Below, in pieces: positions 1 through 10,978 of a stretch of 64,000 bases of DNA (position 1 is its first letter; each line of letters opens with the position of its first letter). The position numbers and the translations under genes were made by a program. The stretch lies in assembly GCF_030253575.1 (NCBI RefSeq), contig NC_080562.1, positions 40,587,852 to 40,651,851 of the forward strand. The letters run 5' to 3'. The notes under the pieces are model-generated. The model saw only the letters and a program-made list of their open reading frames with translations, ran no database searches and was not told where the DNA came from. Origin of the DNA: Rhododendron vialii (lineage: Eukaryota; Streptophyta; Magnoliopsida; Ericales; Ericaceae).

Positions 1-614
1 TATTTGTCTACCGTGACACAAAATAGCAGTTGATAGTGTCTCCAAATATTGGCTTGGTTAACATCACAAAATTCTTTGGGCTTACTGCCAAATTTTGTAT
101 TGGATAGAAATGCTTAACTTTAGAAAACATTATCTCTTATGCGGACACTGTGCTATGAGGAACTTTCTACAGTTCACATAATTATGGTCCTCATACTTTA
201 CTATCGAAATTACAGATATTGCATACAACAGCACTTTCGTGCTCTTTAAAATCTACACTAAGATCCAATAGCCTAAGGCCCAATAACTGGCATTGTTTTG
301 TTCAGTTGAGGCTGAAGGACTACCCTCATGAATGTGCGCTTTCCAGAGGGTAGGGGCTAATTATCGCAGTGTGGAAACTCTGTTCCTTACCCCTATGGGG
401 ATTCTGCCTTTATACTAGCTGGGTATGTTTGTACGTATGTGTGATTTTTTCACTTTGTGACCAATCAGGGCATTGCCTATGGCATCTCTTACTATCCGTA
501 ATGTTCTGCTCTTCACAACTAACGAAAGTTGGCAGGTAATTTTCCAACAGTGCAGTACAATTATCTCTACCTGCTCACCAAGCAGTTGCTTAGTCACAAA
601 ATCTACTGTAACAG

Positions 615-3600
615 GCTGTCAATTTGAAGGAAGCAAGGGACTTTTCCAATAATAGAAAGTTCATTTATGTGTTCAAGGTAATTATGCCGGCATCAATGTC
701 TATTTTCTTTTCCAATTTTCAGCTCTGTAGGACTCTTCTTAGTTTAGAAGAAGTATAGGCTGCAAGACTAGAGAAAATACCAAGTCATGTCTGGGATGTG
801 GTTTACTAGTTCTAACTGCTTTATTACGTTTTCTCTCAACAATTTAAAGCATAGGGATGCACGCTTTCCTGAATTTCCTGTCTTTGAGGCTTTTTACCAT
901 TAGTTGTTTAAGCTATTGCTAGTCTATAATGTCTAGGCTTTACTAGTGCTGTTGTGCTCGTGACAGTCTTGATTCAATGTAAGTAATGCCTTTTCTCATT
1001 TGTGTTTTAACCAGAAACTTGAATGGGAATCCTTATCCATCGACCTTCTGCCTCATCCTGACATGTTTTCTGATGCTCATTTTGCGTCTGCTCAAGACGG
1101 ATCCAACAAGAAAGACGATGATGGGGCAAAGCGAGTGTTTTTTGGTGGGGAGCGATTTGTTGAAGGAATATCTGGACAGGCTTATGTAATGCAAATTTGA
1201 TGCTTGAAGTTGATTCTTATTGAACTTCGTTTTTTGCTAGAGACTGGTCTTATGCTAGGAGCATTTACTATATATTTGTGATTATGTTCAGATTACAGTA
1301 CAGAGGACAGAACTAAACAGTCCATTGGGGCTTGAGGTTCAGTTGCATATCACAGAAGTTGTTTGCCCAGCTTTAAGTGAACCAGGCAAGTTATATGTTT
1401 TATGTTGCACTGTTACATTATCCGGTGGTTTGGTTATGAATAGCAAGGTATTAAGACAACATTGTATGAGCAGGATTGCGTGCTCTTCTACGCTTCTTCA
1501 CGGGATTATATGTTTGTATAAATAGAGGAGATTTGACTCCAAATGCTCAACAGGTATTGAGTTGCCATTATCGTTATACTTTGGATCACATTTGCTACTA
1601 AAAACATTATATAGTTAGCTAGACATAGACAGATAGTAACCGAGTTCTCAGGCTCTCTCTGTCTCTCTGCGTGTGTGCATGTGTGTGTGAACCCTTCAGC
1701 GTGCTACAGAAGCAGCAGGACGTTCCCTGGTCTCTTTTACTGTGGACCATATTTTCTTTTGCATCAATGATTCTGGTTAGTGTTTCTTTGCCCTTGAAAT
1801 ATCTAGTTGTTCCTTCCTTTCTTTCTCTGAAGATATATTTTTGCAGTCAATTTAGTTGGTTTCTTGAAAGCGTTTGCTAACAGTTAATTGATTTTACCTG
1901 CAGAGTTCCGGCTTGAACTTTTGATGCAGTCGCTCTTCTTTTCTAGGGTATCTTCTCATAACACCTGAACTAGATTTACACAGAGTCACTTTGCGCTTCT
2001 ATAAATTCCCATAGCCCTCACGTCGTGCCGTTTTTGTCTTCTTTTTATAATTAGTTTTCGGTCACATGTTGTGTATACTTTTTGCAGGCAAGTGTTTCTG
2101 ATGGAGAGAATGGCAGATGCTTGACGCAGGTGAGGATAGGCGGACTTTTTTTAAGGTATATGTCAATGTATTTCACTGTTGTACATGTTTCTAGCTAGTA
2201 AATAGTTTTTATTTTTATTTTTATGTCAATTGTTTTTTGTTCTACTTCTTATGAGGTCATTCTAGGTCATTTATAGTTGATTAGATTCCTTGGTTTCTGT
2301 CTGAATGGTTTGCATGAATGGGACCTGGTATGTTTTTGTTAATGTTAAGAGGTCAAAATTTCTGTATTTCACCAATTCCAAATCCATTAATTCTTCATAA
2401 TGGATTTTACCATTTGACAAATGAGTTCGAAATTTTTCTGTTTTATATGGGTGGCTTCTGGGATGCAACATTGTGTATTGTGAGCGAGCGATAACACATA
2501 GGATTATATGACAAAAAGGATTATCTTTTGCACTTCATGTTGTTGGTTGTATTTGTCCATTATGGTCAAGCCAGTATAAAACTGATGCTTAATCTTTATG
2601 TGATCGCTTAAAATGCAGGGATACCTTTTCACACCCTCCATCCACGTTAGTGCAACCATCAATGCAGGCTGCTGCAGAAAATTTTCTGCATACTCCAGAG
2701 TTTGGTATATTTGGATACACGATTCGTCTCGGAAGAAGTTACATCCAACTATTGGATATCATCTTGTAGAACTTGATTCTGTCAGTAAAGTTTGTCTTTC
2801 TTCTGTTGTTTAAACAGGTAAGAGCTTTTGTCCTCCAATATATCCCCTGGGGGACCAGCCGTGGCAATTAAATGTTGGTGTGCCTCTAATATGCCTTCAC
2901 GAGATTCAGGTCCAGCCCTCCCCAGCCCCACCATCTTTTGCTTCAAAAACGGTTGTGGATTGTCAGCCTCTTATGGTATGCAACTGTTATTTCAGCGACA
3001 GGCCTCTTAACATTCACTTCTTCTAATAGCATTTGTTTTGAACATTATTTTTGTGTCTATGTTCAGATTCACCTTCAAGAGGAATCCTGTCTGAAGATTG
3101 TTTCCTTATTAGTAGATGGAATTATGGTCAATCCTGGTGCTGTTTTACCAGATTTCTCAGTTAACTCCATCAAATTCAATCTCAAAGGCCTGGATATCAC
3201 TGTTCCCATGGACATGGAAAACCCTATCTATTCTGTGGCCAGCAGAAAACCTAATTTTCGTAGCTGTTTTGCTGGAGCAAGGCTCCATATTGAGAATTTG
3301 TTTTTCTCAGAGTCACCTTCCTTATCTCTCAATCTACTGAACCTGGAGAAGGATCCTGCTTGCTTTTGTCTCTGGGAAGATCAACCGGTTGATGCTAGTC
3401 AGAAGAAATGGTGTACTGGAGCCTCTCTCCTTAGTTTGTCCTTAGAAACATGTGATGACGCAACTGGACTTCAGAGTTCTCTTAACTCGTCTTCAGGATT
3501 GTGGAAATGTGTCGAGCTGAAAGATGCCCGTGTTGAGGTGGCCATGGCTACTGCAGATGGCAGTCCATTAATTATTGTTCCTCCTCCGGGAGGTCTTGTC

Positions 3601-6600
3601 AGAGTCGGTGTTGCTTGTGAACAGTTTTTCTCAAATACATCGGTTGAGCAGTTATTTTTTGTCCTGGATCTGTATGCCTATTTTGGTAGTGTCGGTGAAA
3701 AGTTGGCCATAATTCGAAAAAGTAACCAAATGAAAAGAACTAGAAATGAAGGTTTAGGTGGAAGAATAATTGAAAAGGTTCCTAGTGATACTGCAGTCAG
3801 CTTGGCAGTGAAGCTCCTCCGGCTAAGATTTCTGGAATCTTCCCTAGCAGATATTCATGGAATGCCGCTGGTTCAGTTTCTTGGAGAAAATCTATTCGTT
3901 AAAGTTACTCATAGAACCCTTGGTGGTGCAATAGCTATTTCATCAAGTTTATGTTGGGAGAGTGTTGAGGTGGATTGTGCAGATACTGAGGGGAATTTAT
4001 CACATGAGAATGGTGTTCCTTTAACTACTTTTGAAAATGGTCATGTGATGGTTGGGAATGGACACCCTCAACTGAGAACTGTCTTTTGGGTGCAAAAGAG
4101 ACTGAAACTTCGATCACATGGTAACACTTCGTTGGTTCCATTTCTGGACATAAGGATGGTGCATGTGATTCCATACAGCACACGGGATATGGAGTGTCAT
4201 AGTTTGAGTCTGTCAGCTTGTATTGCTGGTGTTAGACTTGGGGGAGGAATGAATTATGCTGAAGCCCTCTTGCATAGATTTGGAATACTTGGACCAGACG
4301 GTGGTCCTGGGGAAGGGCTCTCTAAAGGTTTAGAAAACTTATCTGCTGGGCCTTTATCGAAACTTTTCAAAGCATCACCTCTGATTCCAGATGATCTCCA
4401 AGAGAATATGAACAGTAAGTTTCTTTCAGAAAACAAAAGTATTTTTGAATTGTCTTGCTGTTTTCCTGGAATCTTTACGGTGATGGCCTCCCTTGCCCCC
4501 AATTTTCCTTTTTGTATCAGATGGAACTTCAGGAGACGGGAATGACAATGTTTTGTTGCACTTGGGTACGCCTGATGATGTGGACTTAACCATAGAATTG
4601 AAAGATTGGTTATTTGCGCTTGAAGGGGCACAAAACAATACAGAAGGGCAGTGGCTACAAAATGATGAAGGTCTTGGCAGAGAAGAGAGGTGCTGGCATA
4701 CAACTTTTGAAAATTTGCAAATGAAAGCAAAAAGTAGCCCAAAGCATGTGGTGACTGTAAAAGAAAAATCTCATCGACTACACAACTACCCTGTTGAATT
4801 GGTAACGGTGAGCAAGCTTTCCAACATTCTGGTTTAATTGTTGTCAAGAGGAAGTGATAGAGCATTGAATGTGATCTCATTTATCGTATATTGGTCGTAG
4901 ATTACTTACTTCCCTTCTTATAAAACCTAAATTTTTCTCCAAGATTTTGTTTGAATTGTCTTAATGAGATGGCCTGTGGACATTTTAGTATACTAAAGCT
5001 CCAATCTTAGGATACTGTGTTTATTGAAGTTTGTTCTCAGATGGTTGGGTAACTTTATAATAACAGGGAAGCTGTTTTCATACCAACTTAGACGTGTAGT
5101 TGTCTCAAAGCGAAGCGCAAGTTATTGAGCCTAACGTTATTTGGAAACAGGTTCCTTTTCAGATTCCTTGGAGTTGAATGTTATGATCAGACAATACCTC
5201 TATGGAGGTAATACCAATTTTTCACATCAGCAGCTGACTTATCTGGTGGGATAAATTTAGAGTTAGAAACTTCACATGCTGTGGTTTATTCTCCAGAAGT
5301 ATAATATTGGTTTCCTTTGTGTGAACTTGCCTGCTTTAAGAGTGTGGGTATTTGGTTGGGTCTCTGGGTACCATATTGGTTTGTTTCGTAGCTTATAGTC
5401 CTATTATTAAATTTCGTTGTGCAGTTTGTGGTGTCAATTAAATCCAACTTAATTGTTGTATTCCTTGTAATTGGTGGTATCTGATGAGCGTTTGCTAATA
5501 GTCGTATTACTTCCCATTTTCTGCATGACAACAAGTGGAAAAAATTTGTGCAGGTTGGTGTGGAAGGTTTGCAGATCTTAAAGCCCCAGGCACAAAAGCG
5601 TATCCTTCAGGATGGATTACCTCTAGAAGGGCCCAAAGAGGCTGTTGACTCATCTGGTGGGATAAATTTGGAATCTAGCATAGTAATATCTCAAGACGAT
5701 GTCAATTTGGAGATGGTGAAGTGGATTGTGGAAAACTTCAAATTCTCTGTTAATCAGCCGGTAAATAAAATAAAAGTTGTAACTATTTTACTGTTCTTTT
5801 ATGATTACACGTGGTGATAAGTCTTATTTGGTAGATTGAGGCGGTTGTGACAAAGGATGAGCTGCAGCACCTTGCTTTTCTGTGCAAGTCTGAAGTTGAT
5901 TCAATGGGTCGCATAGCTGCTGGTGTACTGAGGGTTCTAAAGCTGGAGGGATCGATTGGAGAGGCAGCCATCAATCAACTAAGCAACCTAGGTATGCTCT
6001 TCTTTGACATAAGTTAAGGGTATTTTAAATTCGTACTATCGTTGACATCCTGAAATACCAGATAGACTGAGTGTGATATTTTTACCAACACTAGTCAATA
6101 GCAAGGGTTCAGGATTGGTACAGGTCCTACAGGATCATAAGAATTGGGGAGGTATAAGGGATGACTATACCTAACTTAATGCTTAAATAGTTGTTCAAAC
6201 ATTTTTTAGTGGTTGAAGACATTTGTGGGAGATTAAACATTGTCTTCATCTGTTAATCACGCTCTATAGTTCTTAGCTATCGAGTAAATCCTAGTGAAAC
6301 AATGGGGTGGATCTTTCCGGAAGAGGATCTGTCTCATTGTTCTATTTTGTTTAAATAGGCACTTGTTTATTGTCTCATAAAAGTGTTGCCATGTAAGATC
6401 GAATTCTGAAAAACAGTAATGTATCTATTTCTGAATGTAGATGAAGATTTCTGATCTCTATTTGCAATAACCTTGTAATTAATGTACTTCCGTTTTGCAT
6501 GTTCTAAAAAACACTGAATACCAAGGGTAGGTAGGTGGTTCTGGTCTGTTGCTTATATGAGCATATGAGTCATAGGACCTTACATCGTTGTCTACGATTT

Positions 6601-6928
6601 TCATGCAATTCATGACTTGTTTGCAGGAAGTGAAGGGTTTGACAAGATTTTTGTCCCAGAGAAGCTTAGTAGGGGCAGTTGTGTTGGCAGTAATGGGTTC
6701 ACTCCACCTTCAAATACCACCGGTGAAAGCGCGTACTCTTCAACTATGGAGTCGACAGTGGTTTCACTTGAGGAATTGGTAGCGGATTCTCAGTCAAAGT
6801 GTGCGGCCCTAACTGCTGGATTATGCAATTCAGAATCTTCCATACAGCACCTTGCTGAAATTGAACAACTTACTCAGAAACTTGAAAGCATGCAGAGTTT
6901 ATTGACAGGATTACGGACTCACATATGA
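615..6928 (+). CDS. Chorein/VPS13-like bridge lipid-transfer protein (UHRF1BP1/BLTP3 type), C-terminal 1046 codons
   Basis: The gene begins upstream; bases 1-614 are intron. Exons read from splice sites and phase: 615-677, 1015-1185, 1292-1385, 1474-1553, 1700-1775, 1904-1947, 2088-2155, 2619-2704, 2818-2975, 3067-4414, 4521-4807, 5554-5760, 5835-5991, 6627-6928 (TGA). All junction phases agree, giving one open frame of 3141 nt. From memory the product resembles plant proteins annotated as N-terminal region of chorein (Arabidopsis At3g20720 kind), related to animal UHRF1BP1/SHIP164. That family forms hydrophobic channels moving lipid at organelle contacts. The N-terminal chorein domain, about 180 aa, is not in the window. 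Recognisable stretches are FFGGERFVEGISGQAY, LGGGMNYAEALLHRFGILGP in the big exon, and a leucine-rich coiled coil over the last 40 residues (QLTQKLESMQSLLTGLR). The intron after 1385 has a GC donor (CCAG/GCAAGT). Family assignment fairly sure; cellular role inferred. Confidence 0.85.
1386..1473 (+). other. GC-AG intron in the chorein-like gene
   Basis: The donor reads CCAG/GCAAGTT and the acceptor GAGCAG/GATTGC. Only this GC donor joins codons correctly (P, then G split 1+2, then LRALLRF), matching the conserved family segment SEPGLRALLRF. GC donors make up roughly one percent of plant introns and normally have a strong flanking consensus (AG/GCAAGT), as here. Confidence 0.85.
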
Positions 6929-7658
6929 TTGGCCTTTTTCTTGTGATTCGTTTGTGTACAAGTTAGGATAAAAGTATCCCAATCGAAGAGTTTGTGCATT
7001 CTTTTTGTATATAGATAGGCATACAAATACATGATGTGTGTATGTACCAATTAGTCATATAGAAGGGAATCAAACCATTGATCCAACTGGAGATCTTGGA
7101 TGCCAGTTTTGTAATGTACCTGTATTTATCAGATATGAATACGTTTTGTGCTTTAGCCCCGAAGTTTCCTCGTGACAAATGACAATCCTAATCTTTATTT
7201 CAGAATATGTTGTTGTAATGCACTGGTTATGCGCCGAGCAAATGCAAGGTTATGTTTGGATCATGAATTCATGGAGGGATTTACAGACATCTTGTGAAAA
7301 CAAGAAAAGAAATAGAACTTATTGATTTCATTATCTTCGTATATTTTGCTTGTGGACGATTTGATTCTTTCTTATTCCTCCATAAGGATATGGATTTATA
7401 CCGTATCATGAAATTATTTTCTTATCTTTTTGGCTTAGAACTAACCTTTTTTTTTTCCTCTTTCTTGCGATAAACACTAGTTCGTGATCCAGACACAATT
7501 TAAATTTTAACAAGGAGAGGGGCTCCAGTGTAATTAAGACCTCTTGCCAAACACAGAAGAAGATATTTTTCCATTTATCTTGCTCTCTTATTATCAAAAC
7601 TGGTAAAGAACTATCAACAATAGGGACAAACCACCTTATCCGCTCCCCTCAAACTGCC
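6929..7658. other. Intergenic: 3' UTR of the chorein-like gene and upstream region of the next gene
   Basis: AT-rich sequence with no open frame worth reporting. It must hold the polyadenylation region of the upstream gene and the promoter of the gene starting at 7659, but I see no clear TATA box. Confidence 0.5.
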
Positions 7659-8264
7659 ATGGCTTCCACTTTTGCTAAATTCCTCTCTCCTGCACTTACC
7701 CTCCCTCTGCTTCACCCTTGCCCAAAACATAAACACTTCACCATAAAATGCACTTCAAACACATCCCCTGAACCTGATGATTTCCCACCCCCAGACTCTG
7801 AAACCACCAACAGCGCAGAAAAGTTCCCCATTGAAAAGAGGAGAAAGTCTGCAATAATAAGAGACAGAAAATCAAGAGTGGGTCTTGTAAAGCCCGAGCC
7901 GCCGAATTACGAGATAGGGTGGAAGAGAACTAAGCCGATTCAGGTGGAAAAGCCAAAAGGGTACGTGATTATGGACTTTTTGGAGAAGTTGGTGGGACTC
8001 ATGGATAGAGAATATGGATCGACAACGCTGCTGGCGAAAGTCGGAGAGATCGTGGCCGAGAGGGTGAGAGAGGAGGCAGAGGTGTTGAGAGAGGAAGGGA
8101 AAGTTGATGACAGAATGGTAACAGAGTTGTCCAGAGTTTTGAAGTTGATGGAGATGGATTTGACTATGGTTAGAGCGGCTGTGAAAGAGGAGACAATCAA
8201 AGAGAGGCTTGAACAGGCCAAGGCTAGGTGTAGGCAAGCTATTCTAGTTGCTAATTCTTTTTGA
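7659..8264 (+). CDS. Probable plastid-targeted protein, intronless, 201 aa (possibly CRR41-like)
   Basis: A single uninterrupted frame from ATG to TGA, preceded by an A/C-rich leader typical of plant starts. The first 45 residues are rich in Ser, Thr, Pro and His, poor in acidic residues and contain the sequence TIKCTSN, as in a chloroplast transit peptide. A basic segment (IEKRRKSAIIRDRKSR, about 58-73) follows, then a conserved-looking core with NYEIGWKRTKPI and KPKGYVIMDFLEKL, then a long charged helix (about 125-195) ending QAILVANSF. No catalytic motif is visible. Length and lack of introns fit CHLORORESPIRATORY REDUCTION 41, an assembly factor for chloroplast NDH subcomplex A, but I recognise this only weakly and give no symbol. 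Real gene: confident. Identity: about one in three. Confidence 0.8.
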   Translation: MASTFAKFLSPALTLPLLHPCPKHKHFTIKCTSNTSPEPDDFPPPDSETTNSAEKFPIEKRRKSAIIRDRKSRVGLVKPEPPNYEIGWKRTKPIQVEKPKGYVIMDFLEKLVGLMDREYGSTTLLAKVGEIVAERVREEAEVLREEGKVDDRMVTELSRVLKLMEMDLTMVRAAVKEETIKERLEQAKARCRQAILVANSF

Positions 8265-8751
8265 CTGTTTGTTGTGTTTTGAGGCAACAAAGAGTGAAAA
8301 AAATACTCTGTTTTTGGGGGTGAAAAATCAAGTTCTTGGGTGAAACAAAATCCATCAAGTTTTCTTCAGCAAAATTGGAATGGAGTAGGTGTTTTGATAT
8401 TTCATGGTGTAAAAAGAGATCAAATAAATGTACTTCAGGTGGGAAGGCCCTGTTTATTAATCCTCTAGTCCATCTACGTATCTTTTGTTGTGGAATTCGA
8501 AAATCTTTCGATGTGATCATTTTTCACAGGGGTTCTGCATTCGCCAGTCGGATTATTAGCCTAAAAGTTAATAAGCCAACAAAGATGCCTTGAACAATTT
8601 CCATAAAAGCAGAGGAAACAAGAACAGAAGCTTGCCAAAGAGAATTCCTTTGCTCGACTAGAAATTGGCAGGTGTAACTTACTTTTCTGCACTACCCAGT
8701 TGGTACTTCCATAAGTTTGGATTGGAGGGTTCAATTCCAAGACCCCCGCTC

Positions 8752-8793
8752 TCCCACATCGTCTAACTACGAACTTCCTGGTAATTATAAATA
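8752..8793 (+). promoter_or_regulatory. snRNA-promoter-like cassette (USE + TATA), unit 1
   Basis: TCCCACATCG (8752-8761) equals the plant snRNA upstream sequence element consensus RTCCCACATCG. TATAAATA follows at 8786-8793 after exactly 24 nt, the spacing of Pol III-type plant snRNA promoters. No snRNA lies downstream. Whether it is used is unknown. Confidence 0.45.
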
Positions 8794-9338
8794 GAAATAA
8801 GTAAGATCTCTAATAATGATTTAGGTTGTTTATTGGTTTTCTAAATTGGTACCAGAGCTTTGTTCTAGATTTACGTTACATTTCAAGAACCTTGCTCTGA
8901 TACCAATTGTTGGGAATTAACTGCCTAATTTTTTTGCCCTTCTGATGTCTTCTTAATCATAATCTCCTAGAAAAAGAAAAAAGAAAATCAGTATGGGGAA
9001 AAGAATTTTCATCCTATATGCATAATACATATACTTTTTTTTTTTTTTTTATGTATGTGTGATTATGCTGCTCAAAGTAGTGATTTATACAACAACTTTG
9101 AAGCGGTTGGTGGTGTAGTTTGTCGAATGACGCGATTATGAAGCTAAACATTAGTGGAGTTTGTTTAATTTCCCTCAAAACCGAGAGTTGAGAAAAACTG
9201 CAAAAGGACAATGCTACTATTAAATTTGATTGGCTTAAATTTGCTTCTCTGCATTACCCACTTGGTACTTCCATAATTTGGGTTGGAGGGTCCAATTCCA
9301 AGCATGAAATACAAACGCCAAAGGATTCACTTCTTTAT

Positions 9339-9768
9339 GGGCGTGTTTGATAGGAGGTTTGGGAGGGGAGGATTGGATTAATAATCCCATGGGGCTATTA
9401 ATTCCTTGTTTGGTTAGGTTTTTGGAGGGGGGACTAGTTGTCCCATGGGATTGTTAATCCCTCAAAATGGGGGTATTAGCAATACCATGGGGGAGGTGTT
9501 ACTAGTAATCCCATCCCCATGGGATTGAGCAATACATGTTTAAAAACACACTTCAATCCCAATCCCAATCCTAATCCTAACCAAAACAAACATGTTATTT
9601 ACAATCCCTTCCCATTCTCAATCCGAATCCCAATCCTAATCCCGTGCAAAACAAACATGAATAAATAATTCATCTTCTCATTAATAATCTCACCTCATTC
9701 TCAATCCCAATCCTAATCCCACGTCATTACGAATCCCCTCAAAACGAAATCTGCAATCAAACACGCCC
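9339..9768. mobile_element. MITE of about 430 bp with GGGCGTGTTTGAT termini
   Basis: The left end GGGCGTGTTTGATAGG and the right end ATCAAACACGCCC are inverted repeats. Flanking TAT on both sides is a short target duplication. The interior is made of degenerate repeats of AATCCCAATCC and its complement. No coding capacity. The ends and short TA-rich duplication suggest a PIF/Harbinger-like MITE, but the superfamily is uncertain. It interrupts unit 2 of the 8.7-10.2 kb duplication, so it is younger than that duplication. Confidence 0.7.
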
Positions 9769-9793
9769 TATAGGTAAGGCCAGACCCTTACTC

Positions 9794-9835
9794 TCCCACA
9801 TCGCCTAACTACAAACTTCCTAATTATTATAAATA
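9794..9835 (+). promoter_or_regulatory. snRNA-promoter-like cassette (USE + TATA), unit 2
   Basis: TCCCACATCG at 9794-9803 and TATAAATA at 9828-9835, again exactly 24 nt apart, although several bases of the spacer differ from unit 1. Function not known. Confidence 0.45.
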
Positions 9836-10230
9836 GAAAAAAGTAAGGTCTCTAATACTGACTTAGGTTGTTTATTGGTTTTCTAAATTGGTGTCAGAGC
9901 TTCGTTCTAGAATTTCACTTCCAGAACCTGACTTTGATACCAATGGTTGATAATTAATATGCCGCCTAAGTTTTTTGCCCTTCCAAGGAAAAGAAATGTC
10001 TAAATCAGTATGGAAAAGAATTTTCATCTTATATACGTATATGTGCGATTATGCTGCTCAAAGTAGTGATTTATACACAATAACATAAAGCGGTTGGTAG
10101 TGTAGTTTGTGGAATGATGTGATTATGAAGCTAAACATTAGTGGAATTTGTTTAATTTCCCCCAAAACCGAGAGTTGAGAAAAACTGCAAAAGTAAAGGG
10201 CCATGCTATTAAATTTGATGGGCTCGAATG

Positions 10231-10978
10231 GGTAGTTTTATTTTTTCTGATTAGTCATGAAAACGCCACCCACGTTTACAATTTAGATTGAAGTTGAAGA
10301 GGCGAATGTGTTGGTTTTTGAAGTTGAAGGGGTCAAAGTGAATTTAGCTCAGTACATGAGGTCAAAGTGATAACATCCCACGATTTTCACAGGATCATTC
10401 ACCACAAGATAAGAATAACCACCGGTGGCGGGAGATCTTCATGTCTATACATGGAGAAAGAACAAACTAAAAGCATACAATTTAAGACATCCAGTCGTTT
10501 GGTAAAGATTTTGAGGGAGATTTTAGGGTAATAAGGGAGAGAGAGAGAGAAAGGGAGGGAAGTGCGTGGGATAAAACTTACTGAAAACCGTACTGAAAGA
10601 GAGGAATGGTTATGGAAACCCAAGTGAACAAAACCACGGCGTCGAAAAGCAGCCCATACACGACTTCAGTTTTTCTTTTTTTTTCAAAGGAATGACTTTA
10701 GTTGCGCCCCCTAAATCTAGCTGAGGGTTAGACTATCTGCTCTGCTAAAACTAGTTGTAACCACTTGTAAAGTTCATGTTTTCTAAAATGAGGTTCTTAT
10801 TTTGACAAAAAAAGAGAAAGGGGAGCAAAGCAAGTCCGAACTTTTCTGAATATTAATATTAAATTAAAATAATCCGCTATTTGGATACAAGGCTTAAGCA
10901 ACACTGCAATGCCGACTGCACATTCTTCTCACCTCCTAATTTTCATTTCCTACTTCTCATTGTGAATCCACATGCATT
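10231..10978. other. Intergenic, no gene seen
   Basis: Low-complexity AT-rich sequence containing a short GA-rich run near 10530-10560. It includes the 3' flank of the minus-strand PPR gene. No open frame with coding character. Confidence 0.4.

Larger units (their letters stand above)
8675..10230. repeat. Tandem duplication of a retroelement-like sequence (two units)
   Basis: Unit 1 (about 8675-9238) and unit 2 (about 9243-10230, interrupted by the MITE at 9339-9768) align end to end. Shared landmarks: TTGGTACTTCCATAA (8700, 9260), CTCTCCCACATCG (8749, 9791), GGTTGTTTATTGGTTTTCTA (8824, 9866), GATTATGCTGCTCAAAGTAG (9061, 10027) and GAGAGTTGAGAAAAACTGC (9183, 10171). Each unit has a TATAAATA box followed by a TGG(T)..CAGAGC motif like a tRNA-Met primer site, so the unit looks derived from the end of an LTR-type element. 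No coding capacity. Broken and old. Confidence 0.7.

Noticed and set aside
4254-4880. Minus-strand frame of 208 codons
   Set aside because: It lies antisense to the coding exons of the chorein-like gene, whose splice phases and family motifs are consistent. It has no motif of its own.
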